Positions 9,604-22,512 are shown, numbered from the stretch's first letter. The stretch: 64,000 nucleotides of DNA from Vicia villosa (GCF_029867415.1 NC_081182.1:48261317-48325316); one strand, 5' to 3'. Made by a program: numbers and translations. The notes: generated by a model from the sequence alone, not told the origin.

Positions 9604-11520
9604 CTAGTCATATGCACCATGTGGAGGAGGTGGAGGCGACCATACGTCATCAGAAGGTCCCGTAGCATGAAAATGTCCACGTCATCTCCATGCTCAACAC
9701 GTGGAATGATGCAAGAGTGTGATACAATAAGGTACCACTCCAAGTACCCATACACAAAATTAGCAGGGAACTAAACTTCCATTACACGATATTTAATGGC
9801 ACGAGAATTGCTGATAACATTACCAACAAACCATCTATTAATGCCCTCATATGGAATAACAGTTATTGGTTGTGGGATGTCATGAACATACCCAAACTGC
9901 TGCAGATACCTCTCAGGTAAGTGTCTAGCCACTAAGGTTTCCTATCACAGATAATCACAAAAAAGTGAAGTGTCATCGAACTCCTTATGTACTATATGGT
10001 TTACGTAGTGTTTCTAGATGACATCGTCTACAGTCAACACATCCATCCTCTTCCTCTATTCCATAACACCGCTTGGGTGTGCATTCCTAGACTTCCATCT
10101 CTGGGCGCATGTGTAGACAACAGAGGTAGCAATAACCCATCTATCACAAATGGAGGGGAAATGCTCGTATATCCAACACTGCACAAGAACATAGGCAAAT
10201 CAAGAAATATCATATATAAGAACCAAATTAATAAGTAAAAAAAATTCTCATGAAATAGACACGTATAATCGGCAAGCAGCCTAGTCTCAAACACAATTGT
10301 CTCTCCAAGTGAAGAATATAAAATAGTGAATACAACACATCCCTATGGCCATTTGACATGGGCAATAGTACCTAACAACTACATGTACTTCACATCAATA
10401 TATAGTATGTAGTTATCTCATACAAGATGTAACATGAATACCCTAACTGTTGCCTCATACATAGATTGATGCACAAGATCGCCATACCTATCTCAGAGCC
10501 AAGATAGGCTAAAGTGAGCACCCCTATTAACCTTAAATTCCTTTATCACACGCTCCTCAGTAACTCCAAATTCCTGTATAGCTGTAATACATGCTAGCTG
10601 CCAGCCAATGAGAGGAGTGGTGAAGAAACAACATGCCAGGGGAAATGGAACAGAGAGGAGACGTAATCCAAGTTAATCGTCATCTCAACAAATAAAATGT
10701 GGAAGGAAGATGTCTCTTATGCCATCGCTAAAAAAGGATACCAATAGATGACCGTTGAGCATCGTTAATGAACAATCCACCAATAAAAGGAGACCGTAAT
10801 CTTCGAAAATTTCCATGACCTCCCGTGGCATCGGGGCATCTAAGAACTTCTTCAATATCCCCCCGTGGGTAGGAACCTTCAATGACAGTCGATCCTATAA
10901 CAAACAAAATAAAAAGCATCAATTATTTTCAACGTATCAAGAATAAATAAAGTCAAGATCAACATAACATATGCATACATCTCCCTTCCATGGTTTGAAT
11001 GCTACATTATTTACATATCCATTAAGCACAAAATGGTCACTAGGCCCTCGAGGAAACCATCATCTGTGTGTACAAATGGCTCTATCAAAGTCGGAGAAGT
11101 AACCTCTATATCAAACGAAGGAGTAACTTTCATATCACCCGTAGTAAGCGAAGTAACCTCAGTATCATCCATAACAAACGCCTCAGTATGCGATTGAGGA
11201 GTAACCTCTGTATCAATCAAAGCATCTGTCTCAGAATGATGTGGCACCTTTGTCTCATCTGTCATCTGCATGTCTTCTTCAAGTGCTTTATGGACATCCT
11301 CAACAACTGGCTCATCCACCAACACCAGATAAAGCGGGGTGCGCGAATCTGCTCTGCTGCCATCCACCTTCTACGAGAATCGATTAGGACTACTCTTACC
11401 TCCCGAATATACAATTCAACGGCGTCACCACCTCACTGTAGCAGTTGCAGCTCTGTCACGCTACAACAATTGCAACACTGTAGCGCTGCCTAGAAGCAAT
11501 TATGTCGTTTGATCCTCCGG
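9604..11520 (-). pseudogene. Plant mobile domain (PMD) gene, copy B, three exons, broken
   Basis: Exon 1 (about 11520-10979) has the same acidic, EVTP-rich N-terminus as copy A and ends with the DGF, NGYVNNVAFKPWKGD block. A canonical intron (GTATGC...TTATAG, 10978-10895) splits it in phase 0 from exon 2, which begins DDRLSLKVPTHGGILKKFL and continues through VIKEFKVNRGAHFSLSWLRD and YILYIDVKYM. A second intron near 10262-10179 precedes exon 3 ([18 protein letters not shown]...), which ends ...DDVWSPPPPPHGAYD and a stop near 9604. This is the usual layout of transposon-borne PMD proteins. Several internal stops and frame slips make it a pseudogene. The two spliceable introns show it derives from a DNA copy rather than a spliced retrocopy. 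Exon 2 donor position is approximate. Confidence 0.8.
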
Positions 11521-12232
11521 TCCTACTGCAAATACAAAATACGATGCAATTTAAACTATTGAATTTTGTAAGAATTCAAAAAATTTCATTGTTTTCTCGT
11601 TTTTTAAATAAAATTTACGGTTAACCTAAGCAACATTTGTTCACTACTAATTTTTTCAAAATTATCGGCATAAATACTTGTATCTTTCCCAGCTTTTTCT
11701 AAAAAATTCGTTAGAAAACATGCATTTTTTATTTATTTATTTTCAAAATATCCTATAGAAAACATGCATTCTTATCAAAAATTTCAAAATATCTAGTAGA
11801 AAGTATGCATTTTTATGGAATATATCCAATAAAATGCATGAGAAACATGAGTTTTTATCATACATTTATAAAAAAACTTATTAAATTCATGTTTTTTCCC
11901 AAAAAAATCTGGTAAAAACACAAAAATTGGGTAAAATTAAATACTCATTGGTGATTGATTAGTGGTTTGAATGAAAAATATGGTATGTATGAGAGTTTTT
12001 TAAAAATTCGAAATATTACAATAGAATAATAAAATGAATTTTTATAGTATTTCACAAGATTAATACGGTAATAGCATAATATCTTAGGAGGTGTCAAGTT
12101 AGTATGGGGTGATAAGATAAAATTTCAAATTCTTCTTGTTAAACTGACCCAGGCCCAACGAATTCTTATCATATGATTTTGGGCCAGTACGAATTTAGAG
12201 CTTACAGAAGGAAAGTGAACCAGATTAATGAG
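11521..12232. repeat. Upstream flank of PMD copy B (duplicated segment)
   Basis: Matches 7669-8250. There is no gene. It includes AT-rich words resembling AAAATGCAT and TTTTCTCA that recur every 40-60 bases on both copies. Confidence 0.7.
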
Positions 12233-13557
12233 TTTCATTTTGGCAATTTATTTTCACACCCATATACATTCTTACAAACCCGTTGTGAAAAATCTAAAAT
12301 ACTCCTATATTTCGGATATGCATATCTGAAGATACTTAAAAGGGTAATTTTTGATATGCATCTCCGAAAATACCTCATGTTTTTAGAAAAAATGTGTCTT
12401 TGAATTTTTTTTTTTGGAAATGATTGACTTCGAAGATGCACATCCGAAATAACCCTTTTTGGTCTTGAGATTTTTCAATATGCATATCCAAGAAAATTCA
12501 GTATTTATTAAAAAAATTAAAATCAAGGTGAATCAATTGTATTAAAAGTATAATTAATTGTATTAATTAAAATATATAATTAAATATATATTATATAATC
12601 AAGATGTATAATTAAATATATATCATTTTAATCAAAATATATAATTAATTAAATATTTAAATCAACACAGAAAAAAGTTAATATAAATTAAAAATAATAA
12701 TGCTTATACAAAATTATTTTTAACATTATAATTTCATTAATTAACAATATTACTCTAATATTATTTTTATTGATTAAAGGGTTCCTCATTGCACCCTTAA
12801 TATAAGAGAGTTCAAAGTTTAGTCAAAACACACCAAATGCATAATGTTGTAGTCATTTAAAATATAATTACTTTTATAATTGAAAAAAATTTATGACAAA
12901 TAAATTATTACAAAATTAAAATTTTATTTAATCTTTTTATTCTTTATTTATAACAATTTGTATTTAAGTTAGTCTTTATTAATAATAATTTATTTTAATT
13001 ATATTATAACTATAATATAAATAAATATTTTTTAAAACTACAATTAAAAATTAAAATATTAGAATACTTTGGATATGATATCCGAGTTAACCAATATCTC
13101 AATTTTTTTTTGGAAGGGTTTTTCGGATATGCATATCCGAAAAAACACCTGACATTTTAAATTCCACGTTTAAAAGAAAAAATTAAAAAAACAGTAATTT
13201 CAGATATGCATTTTTGAAATAATAAAAAATGTGATATGAGTGTCTTCGGATATGCACATCTGAAGAGTATTTTAGAATTTTTAGAAATACTTTTTTACCT
13301 TAAATGAATTTAGAAAGAAATTCTGTTTTTTCTCATATAGAAACTAAATTAATAAGTTGTGACCCAATTCTTAGTCGATTGTGTTTGATTTTTATTTAAA
13401 GATTACTAGAACATAACAGTGAATAGAATAAATATATTTACTAATAATAATATACATCAAATCTAGAAGGAATTAATAAAACTGATTAAAATGAATGTTT
13501 ACCCAAATAAAAATACTATTTAGTCAAGTTATTCTTTTTACAGTCTCAAATTAAGTA
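12233..13557. mobile_element. Insertion carrying the TTCGGATATGCATATCCGAA palindromes
   Basis: This is a 1.3-kb block absent from the matching place in copy A and bounded by AATGAG at 12227-12232 and 13558-13563. It carries a 20-bp palindrome, perfect at 13122-13141, and near copies at 12311, 12350, 12429, 13199 and 13245, arranged as two arms around an AT-rich core (about 12480-13070). A related block lies at 42900-43745. No terminal inverted repeat and no credible protein are seen. The ORFs across the palindromes only translate the repeat. The element class is unknown. Confidence 0.65.
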
Positions 13558-13790
13558 AATGAGAAATTAAGATGATGAAAGGAATGTCTGAAAAGTTTTG
13601 GGTTTTTCCTTTTCTGAATTCGTTTGGAATTGGAACTTTTTGACTCTGCCATTGTGAATAGATTAGACTTAAGATTACTCCATGATTTACACCTATGTTT
13701 AAATGCTTCTTTTGATTTCCCATTGGATATGATTGATGGTCAAACTTTGTGCATGGAAGAAAATTCTTTTTTTGTAACACGGCACTAACT
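13558..13790. repeat. Remainder of duplicated segment, copy B
   Basis: Matches 8250-8364 plus 8717-8812 and lacks the MITE found in copy A, so it represents the uninserted state. Confidence 0.75.
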
Positions 13791-14019
13791 AAATCAAGCA
13801 TTATATAGACATTAACTAGACAACAACAAAACTTTCTGCTTTATTATCCAACTTTATGTAACATCCTCCCTTTATTTCGTTCCTTAAAATTTATAATAGC
13901 ACAAACTTTAAATATCGGCATATGTACATGTATACAGTAATGTCATTGTGAAGATATGCGTTATGCTAAGAATTTTTTGTTTGGAAGATTAAGTCATTCA
14001 GTTTTTAACAGGCTTAATT

Positions 14020-14270
14020 GATAATTTTTTTATCATCAAGACTCATGCTTTGCTCGTGAAACCCCTACCTTCCATCAACAAAATCTACTCTATGGTCGTA
14101 CAAGAAGAGAGTAATAACATTGCTTTGTTACCTAAACCATATGCTATTTATGTTATTGAAGATTCTAACACTTTGATTAATACTTATGATGCAAGAAATT
14201 TTTATGGTTGTGGTAAGTATACTGGCTATAAGAAGGATATTCAAATTAGTAGTCATTGCCATTAAATGGT
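14020..14270 (+). pseudogene. Ty1/Copia gag fragment
   Basis: The frame opening near 14050 reads KPLPSINKIYSMVVQEESNN, then EDSNTLINTYDARNFYGCGKYTGYKK. The first block matches the conserved C-terminal gag segment of plant Copia elements (PLP.INK.YS.V.QEE), which sits just before the zinc knuckle. The knuckle itself is out of frame or lost. Only about 80 residues remain and no pol follows. Confidence 0.7.
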
Positions 14271-14780
14271 GGCAGAAACACTAGTCTAGTTTTTTAGGGA
14301 TTTACTAACACAAATGCCATTAATGATACTTTGTGGAACAAAAGGAATGTCTTTGATAGAAACCAACTCATTTGATCTACTAATATCAAGTGTATACATG
14401 CATTCTTTCCAATACACATAATCTTCTCCCTTGAAAAAGAGATTTATTATACACATAATTTGGATTTCCTTACACATATTCACAACTTTTGAAGTCGCGA
14501 ATCGAAAGATCAGCTCTGAGGCTAATTATTGGATTGAATATGGGCGTCAAATGGTCTGAAGAGGGGAGGGAAGGGACTAAATAGACATTTCCCAATATTG
14601 TTTTCCAAAATCAGAGTTAAAAAGCACAGGAGCAGAAAGTTAAAAGCATTTTAAAAGAGACTATGCAAACAAATTGATGTACATATGAATTCAATGACAA
14701 ACACGCGGTGATAAATCAAATTATAAATAATATGATAATTAATCCAATTATATTCAAACAAATTCGTTTTAATAGAATTT
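14271..14780. other. Gene-free stretch
   Basis: A 65-codon minus-strand open stretch (14286-14483) has no recognisable domain. I see no gene. Confidence 0.4.
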
Positions 14781-15900
14781 AATTCATCACGTAATGACAG
14801 TCGTCATTACATGATTTTTACTAGCAAATTTTGATGGAATCAGAGGAATAATGGGCAAATGTCAAGCTAAAATGTGAAGAAATTGAACAAAATTGCAAAA
14901 GAGTGAAGAAAGTGGACTTAGACAAATTGGATTAAATAGATGAATAAAGAAGACACTTTTGCTTATGGTTTTCACGCGTAGCGATGCATCCCATCGTGGC
15001 TCGATGTATCCCATCGTGGCGCATATGGAGCGACAAATTTTAACACATTTTACAGCTTTATATATAAGATGCAGGTTACTTCTTTAGGATTCTGAATTTG
15101 AGAGAAAGTGACGACTGAAGATTATCAAAGTGGTGGTTTTGAGGGTTTTGGAAGCTATTGAAGACCTTATTCTTCTTTGATTTTCATGTTCTCTCCGTCT
15201 AAACTCATGGTAATTGTTGTAATCCCTATGAGTAGCTAGATTCATTAGATTAGATCTTTTTAGACAAAGCTTCTTGTACTTGTTGGATCATATGGCTATT
15301 TGATGTTAATTGATTTATTTTATGTTATTTTATTTATTTAATTGTCCTTGTGTTAATTGTTTTTTATGTATTGACGAATGCATGAATTGATATCAAATGA
15401 GTAAGGTTTTCTGACAGTTAGTCCACCGATATGATCTAGGGAAATTATTAAACTTAGTAATTAAATAGGAATAGGTAATTATAGGTTGTAGCTTGTGAAT
15501 TAACGGAATTAGAACACCGAATTTAACTTTGAATTTTCCTAAGGAATTAGGAAATTATTGTCTAGGTTAGTGAGTTGTACATCAAAGAATTGGGTGCAGT
15601 GACCGTGTTAATTTGTCGTAATACTTTAATATATTAAAGATTTGGTTAATGCACAGTTCATCAACAAGTATGAGAAGGGAAGTTGAAAGAAGATCTAATC
15701 GCTTTTAGTAATTGAAATCAACTCTGTTAATTTCTAGTTTTTATTCTCGAACTGAATAAGTCTGAACCCCCCTTGTTAATTACTTATATCCGCACGTAGT
15801 TAACTTGTTTAAATTCGCAATCCCTGTGGAGATGAATTTTATTTATTACTTCGACGATACTAGTATATTTGCTATAATTGTCCATCAGCTATGAACAATA
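14780..15900 (+). repeat. LTR-like sequence with TATA box
   Basis: It contains a doubled GATGYATCCCATCGTGG motif at 14981 and 15001, a strong TATA box (TTTATATATAAG, 15057-15068), and the CCGCACGTAGTTAA ... AATCCCTGTGG block (15790-15830) that I associate with long LTRs of plant Ty3/gypsy elements. A related block occurs in inverse orientation at 63600-63720. No LTR ends or target duplication were located, so extent is approximate. Confidence 0.4.
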
Positions 15901-16385
15901 AAATTTAGCTACATGTAAACTAACAAACAAATAAAACTCAAGGACACGAAAAAACTCAATAGGCTGCAAAACCTCCAAGATCTACTATCATGAATTGATA
16001 CACCTTCTAAGAATCTAAGTACTATAGGGTTTCATATGCAACGATATTCACTCGAACCTACCTGAATAAACTTGTATGAGTCATTGAACTTGTTGGATGA
16101 GTTAGACACTCCAAAACCTCTTGGAGGAGAACTTCTTACTTCCATACTGAATGTCAATCTCTAAATATCCATAACATAATTCTTGTATCTAAAAAAAAAT
16201 CTTAATAAGAAAATTAAAGCACCTAATGAATCTCCTCACAACTGGATCTCACACTCTCTCCTAGAGTCGAGTAATACTCATTAGTGGTGTTTTTTGGTTT
16301 GTGGAATAAGATGAACTTTTTCATACAAATATCATACAACAACTTTAAAAACTCAAGAAATCAGCACTCAATTTTTTCTTAAAGG

Positions 16386-16386
<1 letters not shown>
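15901..16386. other. Gene-free stretch
   Basis: No coding region or clear repeat is seen. The text may be the continuation of the preceding LTR-like repeat. Confidence 0.4.

Positions 16387-16446
<60 letters not shown>
16387..16446. repeat. (TA)n microsatellite
   Basis: Uninterrupted TA dinucleotides for about 60 bases. Confidence 0.95.
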
Positions 16447-16449
<3 letters not shown>

Positions 16450-16619
16450 AGGGGAGAGAGAATGATTTATCTTTTATATGTGCTAGAGATAAGGAAAAAA
16501 ATTAAATAAGTGTAAAAATAACACTTTAAATCGAGTCAAATATAAAAATGATTAATCAAATCTAGTGAGAGAATGATTAAAGTCAAGATGAAAAAAATTA
16601 GATTTTAGCTTGATTGATT

Positions 16620-16910
16620 TGAGTAATGGTCAAGTGATTCGAATCAAACCAAAGTGTGATTTGAGTCACACTTCCACTGAGCAAATCACAATTGAAAAAT
16701 TCTTTCATGATTCAAGTCATAACACTTTTTTATTCGACTCATAACCCATTTTTATTCGAGTCAAAGGAAAGTGTGAATCGAGTCATGACTCTAGTGCCAA
16801 AATCCAATTTCTATAACTTGCTCATTATTTGAATCATGCATTTGAATGATTGGAGTCATGTCTGCATAAGTTTCTTGATTCAAATCACAAGTTTTTAATT
16901 CAAATTATCT
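16620..16910. repeat. Block iterating GATTCGAATC / GACTCGAGTC words
   Basis: At least eight variants of a palindromic 10-mer (GATTCGAATC, ATTCGAGTC, GATTTGAGTC and the like) are scattered over 290 bases. The same vocabulary recurs at 51650-52010. I have seen this style in LTRs of legume Copia (SIRE/Maximus-like) elements, so it is probably part of an LTR. Confidence 0.5.
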
Positions 16911-17568
16911 TACGTTGACTTGGGTCTCACTAAAGACTTTAGTTGGATCAGTTAGAAATATACATTATATAGAGACACATTTCATTAAATTTTCATGTCA
17001 CTCATCTATAACGATCTATGTCATCAAATATATTGATGTAGTGGTTATCAGGGTTCTGTTACATTGTACGTTGGTAACGACAATTACGATGATCTCATTA
17101 TTGATGAATGAGGTGAACCATGTTGTAAAGGAGAAATTCAAAGATAAATAGCATTTAGATACATGACTAAAAAATAATGATATGATTATCAATATATATT
17201 TCCGAAATGAGAGATTGTAAAAATATTTTATTATATATTTTATTTTATAAAATGTAGTAATATTATGTAGACATATATATTTAAATTAATTAAATTAGTT
17301 ATATATTAATAGGGAGTCTTAAATGATTTAGTGATCAATTGAGTAGTAAAATTAATTAAATTTTTATTTAAATAACTATTTATTTATTATCTATTTAGTT
17401 AATTGATATGAGATGAAATACGAGTGGATGTATAATGGTTTATTTCGAGATAATTAAAACATAATGTGCCATAATCTAATATAGGCTATCGTCCTTAATA
17501 TACCGAAATGATATGTGATTCACTATTTTTCTCATCTGAAGAGTATCGAGGCATCAAAAATACTTGAT
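16911..17568. other. Gene-free stretch
   Basis: A 78-codon open stretch at 16915-17151 has no recognised domain and low-complexity flanks. I do not call it a gene. Confidence 0.4.
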
Positions 17569-18091
17569 AGGGATGACAATGGGTAGGGTATGGACAGGGT
17601 ACTATAATATTCGTTCTCATACCCATAATTTGAAAAAACCCTCGTACTCGAGTCCATATCTGCGTAGGCACCAACATGTATACTCGTGCCCCTACCCTAT
17701 GGATGGCTATGTACCCCTACCCGCATCCGTTTACCCGTGTTTCTAATAAAAAAATTTGATAAATTATAATTTTTCATGTCATTTTAAGTTTTTAACAACA
17801 TTAAAAAATTCAAAAATGTTATTGTTCTGTTAAGAAATAAACAAACACTTATTAGTGATGTATTAGTAAAATTGATAAAAATACATGTTTATATGATAAT
17901 AAAAATAAAAATATCTAAATATATATAGTGCAGGTATGGGGCGGGGTGAGTACTAAGGTACCCGCACCTGCGCTCATACCTGCTTGTTTCAATGGGTAAT
18001 TGTCCGTGCCCATTTCACGGGTTTTTATCATACCCGTTGTGGGTAATTTTTACGGGTACCCATTGAGGATGAGTAAAATTTTAATTCCTTG
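17569..18091. mobile_element. hAT-like MITE with 8-bp target duplication
   Basis: The element is 523 bases. The left tip AGGGATGACAATGGGTA and the right part TACCCATTGAGGATGAG are inverted to each other, with a further tail ending AATTCCTTG. Perfect 8-bp direct repeats TACTTGAT flank it (17561-17568 and 18092-18099). GC-rich arms read GGGTAGGGTATGGACAGGG and their complements. No coding capacity. Confidence 0.8.
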
Positions 18092-18404
18092 TACTTGATG
18101 AGGAAGAGCCTCCTTTACTAGAAAAAACTACTTTTTATGACAACAATTTCATCTTACATATCGAAAAACTAAGGTAAAATTCCTGAACGTGCCATATTTT
18201 TTTCTTAAAAAAATATATAATGTATTCCATTGTTTTTTTAAAAATAAAGGGTAAACTTATTCAGTGTACATGCTTTAAATTTCAACAGCTTCAGATTATG
18301 TTTTTATTTCATTAAAAATTGCGTCTTCCTGAATTTTTTATTTTTTATTTAAAAATACGTCATTCTCACCTCAGTTTTATTTTCAAACCAAGGTGAATTT
18401 GTTT

Positions 18405-18520
<116 letters not shown>

Positions 18521-18874
18521 CTTGTAGCAAACAACACAAATAAAACTCTAATGAAACTCACTTAACAAGTGAGTCAACAAGAAAGCCCTAAACAACGAGA
18601 GCCATAAACACATACCATCTTCAATACAAAGATGATATTTGTTTAGAGCTCTTTTTTTTCAAAGATCCAAATCATTTTCTTTCACTTATTATTCAGAGAT
18701 ATGGTATGTCAAACATCACTCTACTCATATTGCTGTTGTTGTTGAGATCTGAAACCCTAGATATTTTATCTTATTATTGTTGTTTTTTAAACAAATTTGT
18801 GTTATAAGTTTATTGATGTTTTTTTTGTTGTAGAGATCCGTTAAGGAAACCCTAAATCCTAGTGGTTTAATATT

Positions 18875-21800
18875 CAGTGGCGGAAGTGGGGGTGGGGACA
18901 AGGGAAGGCCACGACCACCCTTTTATTTTATTTTTTTAAAATTTATATATTGGAAAATACGAAATCACCCTTAAGTAAAATCTAAATTTATATTCTACTC
19001 TTAGTTGAAATCAACCTTAGGTTAGAAATTACAGAAGATAAAAAAATTTCTACTGTTTCACAATTTTACCTTTCCTTTCTCTTCCCCAGACGTAACGGCA
19101 CGACTTCGTCGTTATCCCCTTCGGTAGTTCCCTCCAACCTCCCTCCCACATCTGCTTTTCTCTCTTTCGCACTCGCTCAGTTCTCAAGATCTTCACCACC
19201 GCTATGTTTTGCTTTCTCCTTTTCGGATTTCGAATTTCACTTTTGGTTTCGGTTTTTGTTGTTTAGGTTTTTATTAATTGTGCGATTTTACGGTGGAATG
19301 AGGATTGAGGAGAAAATATATATTTGAATTATGTGTTGTGTATAGAAGTGTTTGAGTAGATTAATTTGGAGATTGTGTGTGGATTCTGAGTTTTAGGATT
19401 CTGAGTATTTGCTTTAGTATTGTAGGATTTCTATGCAATTTTAAGAGAGTAAACCATCAAATTTGGTTTATATTAAGTATTTGCTTTAGTATTTAATCTC
19501 TGTGTTTATAAACCACCAAATTAGTATTTGCTTTAGTTAGTTGTGCTTGGTATTCAAAATATAGTTCTCTTGTTTATGAAACTAATGAACATACTGGAAC
19601 ATTAATATCTACTATAAAATTGTTGTCTCAAATCTCAATTCAATTTTTTTCTCCTTGATCTGTATCTATTATGGATATAAGTATGATTTAAATGAATCTG
19701 CTACTGCCTTTTGTAGTTGTTTTTATCTTTCCACATTTATCACACTTGTAGAGAAGCTTCTAGTTTTGTTCATTTTAAGAGTTAGAAATAATTGTTAGTG
19801 AACCATAATTGTATGCATAAACATGCTTTCTGGAGTAAGAATATTTCATGTCTTCTATCCATGCATTTCTTAGAATAATAATTTTCTATCAAGTAAACTA
19901 CAATTGATTTCATTTACTTTATAATTTTTTTCTCTTTTAATTTATATATGTTCTCTAAATTGATTTTTGGATTGATATTATAGGAAAATTAAAGATGAGT
20001 AATAGAAAAATTGATTCTTTTTTTAAGAGGAAAGCATGTGAAATTGAAAGAGAAGACATAGATGAAGAAATTATAATTCCGACAATTGAAGAGCATCATG
20101 GTTTTGAGAATCCAATAATCGAAGAGTATCATGGTTTTGAAAACTCCTTGGAACGCGATCCTGGAAAGCGTACTTTGATTTGGCAATATCCACCAAATCA
20201 AGTGGATGTAATACAAAGAGCTTATCTAAAATGGGGTCCATATCAAATTCATTTAGAAAGCTATCTTTTGTCCGGTAGCGATGATCATCCAAGAAGGTTT
20301 CAACACACTTGGTTTAGCATATTTCTCTCATGGTTAGAATATTCACCATCCGAAGATGCTGCATATTGCTTACCATGTTACCTATTTAGAAAAAAACCAA
20401 GTGGGCGTCCCGGATCACATGTTTTCATTTCTATGGGTTTTAGAACTTGGAAGAAAGTTAGGAATGTAAAACATTGTTCCTTTCTTAAACACATAGGGAA
20501 GGATCCTTGCTCACCACACAACAATGCAATGAAAGCTTGTCAAGACTTGTTGAATCAAGATGGTCATATTCGAAATGTTATTCAAGTGCAATGTTTGAAT
20601 CAAAGAATGAATAATCGGCTACGTCTCAAGACTTCAATTGACATTGTTCGTTGGTTAACGCTTCAAGCTTGTGCTTTTAGGGGTCACGATGAAACTAACA
20701 ATGATGAAATTGCAAAAGTTGTGTTGAAAAATGCTCCACAAAATTGCAAGTATACTTCACATCAAATTCAAAAAGAGCTCTTGCAAATTCTTTCTAGTAG
20801 AGTGAAAAAGCATATTCGTGAGGAAATTGGTGATTCCAAATTTTGTATCGTTGTCGATGAAGCTCGTGACGAGTCAAAAAAGGAACAAATGGCTCTTGTA
20901 TTAAGATTTGTCGATAAAGTTGGTTTAATACAAGAGAGATTTTTTGATGTGGCACATGTTAAAGACACCACATCTTTAACTCTTAAGGAAGCAATATGTG
21001 ATATACTTTCTCGACATAACCTTGATGTTTCTAACATCCGCGGCCAAGGGTATGATGGTGCTAGCAACATGAGAGGAGAATGGAATGGTTTACAAGCACT
21101 CTTTATGAAGGATTGTCCTTATGCATACTATGTTCATTGTTTTGCTCATCGATTGCAACTTGCATTGGTTACATCATCAAGGGAGGTAAAAACAATTCAT
21201 CAATTCTTTGATAAGTTAATTTTTGTTGTCAATGTTGTTTGTTCCTCTACAAAGCGTCATGATGAGTTACAAACTGCCCAATTAGAAGAAATTTCATATT
21301 TGTTAGAGATCGATGAGATTGTAAGTGGTAAAGGGGTAAATCAAGTTGGTACTTTGAAACGAGCAGGAGATACTCGTTGGGGATCGCATTACAATTCTAT
21401 TTGTAGCTTGATAAACATGTATGAAGCAACTTGTTCAGTTTTAAAAAAAAATTGCAAATGAAAGAGAAAGTTATTCTACACGTGGGGATGCTGATAGTTG
21501 TTATAATTACTTGAAGGCATTCGATTTTATATTTATTTTGCACTTGATGAAAGAAATTATGGGGATAACAGATATGCTTTGTCAAGCCTTACAAAAACAA
21601 AATCAAGATGTAGTTAATGTTATGCATTTGGTTCGTTCAACAAAGAGTTTTATTCAAGACTTCAGAGAAAATGGTTGGGATATATTATTTACTAAAGTGA
21701 GATCTTTTTGTGAAAAACATGGTATTGAGATTCCTGATCTTAATGATGTTCATTCAACAACAAGATTTGGACGCTCCCGTCTTGAAGAGAATCAAGTCAC

Positions 21801-22512
21801 AATTCAACATTACTTTAAAGTTGAAATCTTTTTCACTACCATTGATAAATAGTTAAAAGAGTTGAATAGCAGATTTAGTGAGCAAGCAATGGATTTGTTA
21901 ATCCTTTCTTGTGCTTTGTCTCCTAAGGATGGATATAAAGCTTTTAACATTGATACTATTTGTTCTTTAGTTGAAAAATATTATCCTATGGATTTTAGTG
22001 ATCAAGAGAAGAATAATTTACAATTTCAACTCCAACATTTTCTTTATCTTGCTCGTCAAGCATCAAACTTGAATAATTTATCAACTATTCAAGAATTATG
22101 TTCATGTTTGGTTGCATCTGGACAGGCTGAAACTTACTTCTTGATTGATAGACTACTTCGTCTTATCATGACTCTTCCCGTTTCTACGACCACAACTGAG
22201 AGGTCTTTTTCAGCAATGAAAATTATCAAGACCAAGTTGAGAAACAAGATGGATGATAGGTTTCTAGGAGATAGCATGACAGTATATATTGAAAGGGATA
22301 TTAGTGCTAGCATTAGTTCTGAGTCTATTATTGATGATTTCAAGTCACTCGGAACTCGTAGAGCATTATTTTAAGGTACTATTAAGTCATGTAATTCTAT
22401 TTAAATATATTTTAACTTAAATGTTTTATTTATAATTCTATTTACATTTTATTTATAATCCTTATTTTACGTTAGCGGCCATCCCAAAAAAATTTATCTG
22501 GCTCCGCCACTG
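18875..22512 (+). mobile_element. hAT transposon, complete ends, 8-bp target duplication
   Basis: The left tip CAGTGGCGGA and right tip CTCCGCCACTG are inverted, and the 8-bp direct repeat TTAATATT lies on both sides (18867-18874 and 22513-22520). The 3,638-base body encodes a ZMYM/TTF-type transposase at 19995-22374. A TC-rich stretch with stop-free leader near 19080-19200 and a TTATAG acceptor at 19978-19983 suggest a 5' untranslated exon plus intron. The element interrupts a region of GTTGTTTAAACAAATTT repeats. Confidence 0.93.
19995..22374 (+). pseudogene. hAT transposase (TTF zinc finger, DUF4371, hAT dimerisation), two lesions
   Basis: ATG at 19995 follows a splice acceptor. Residues about 70-165 form a TTF-type zinc finger (WFSIF.SWLEYSP, CLPCYLF at 125-131, RTWKKV). 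A DUF4371/RNase-H-like core follows with FCIVVDEARDES, RGQGYDGASNM and HCFAHRLQLALV, so the first acidic residues of the catalytic core are present. The C-terminus has SFSAMKIIKTKLRNKM, the hAT dimerisation block. A one-base slip lies at or near the nine-A run 21443-21451, and a TAG at 21850-21852 breaks the second frame. After these two points the frame stays open to 22374. In the family the protein cuts and pastes the element. This copy should be inactive unless frameshifting or suppression occurs, but it is young enough to be otherwise whole. Confidence 0.92.

Noticed and set aside
13538..13801. 87-codon minus-strand frame
   Set aside because: It spans the edge of the palindrome insertion and the duplicated flank, so it cannot be an old gene.
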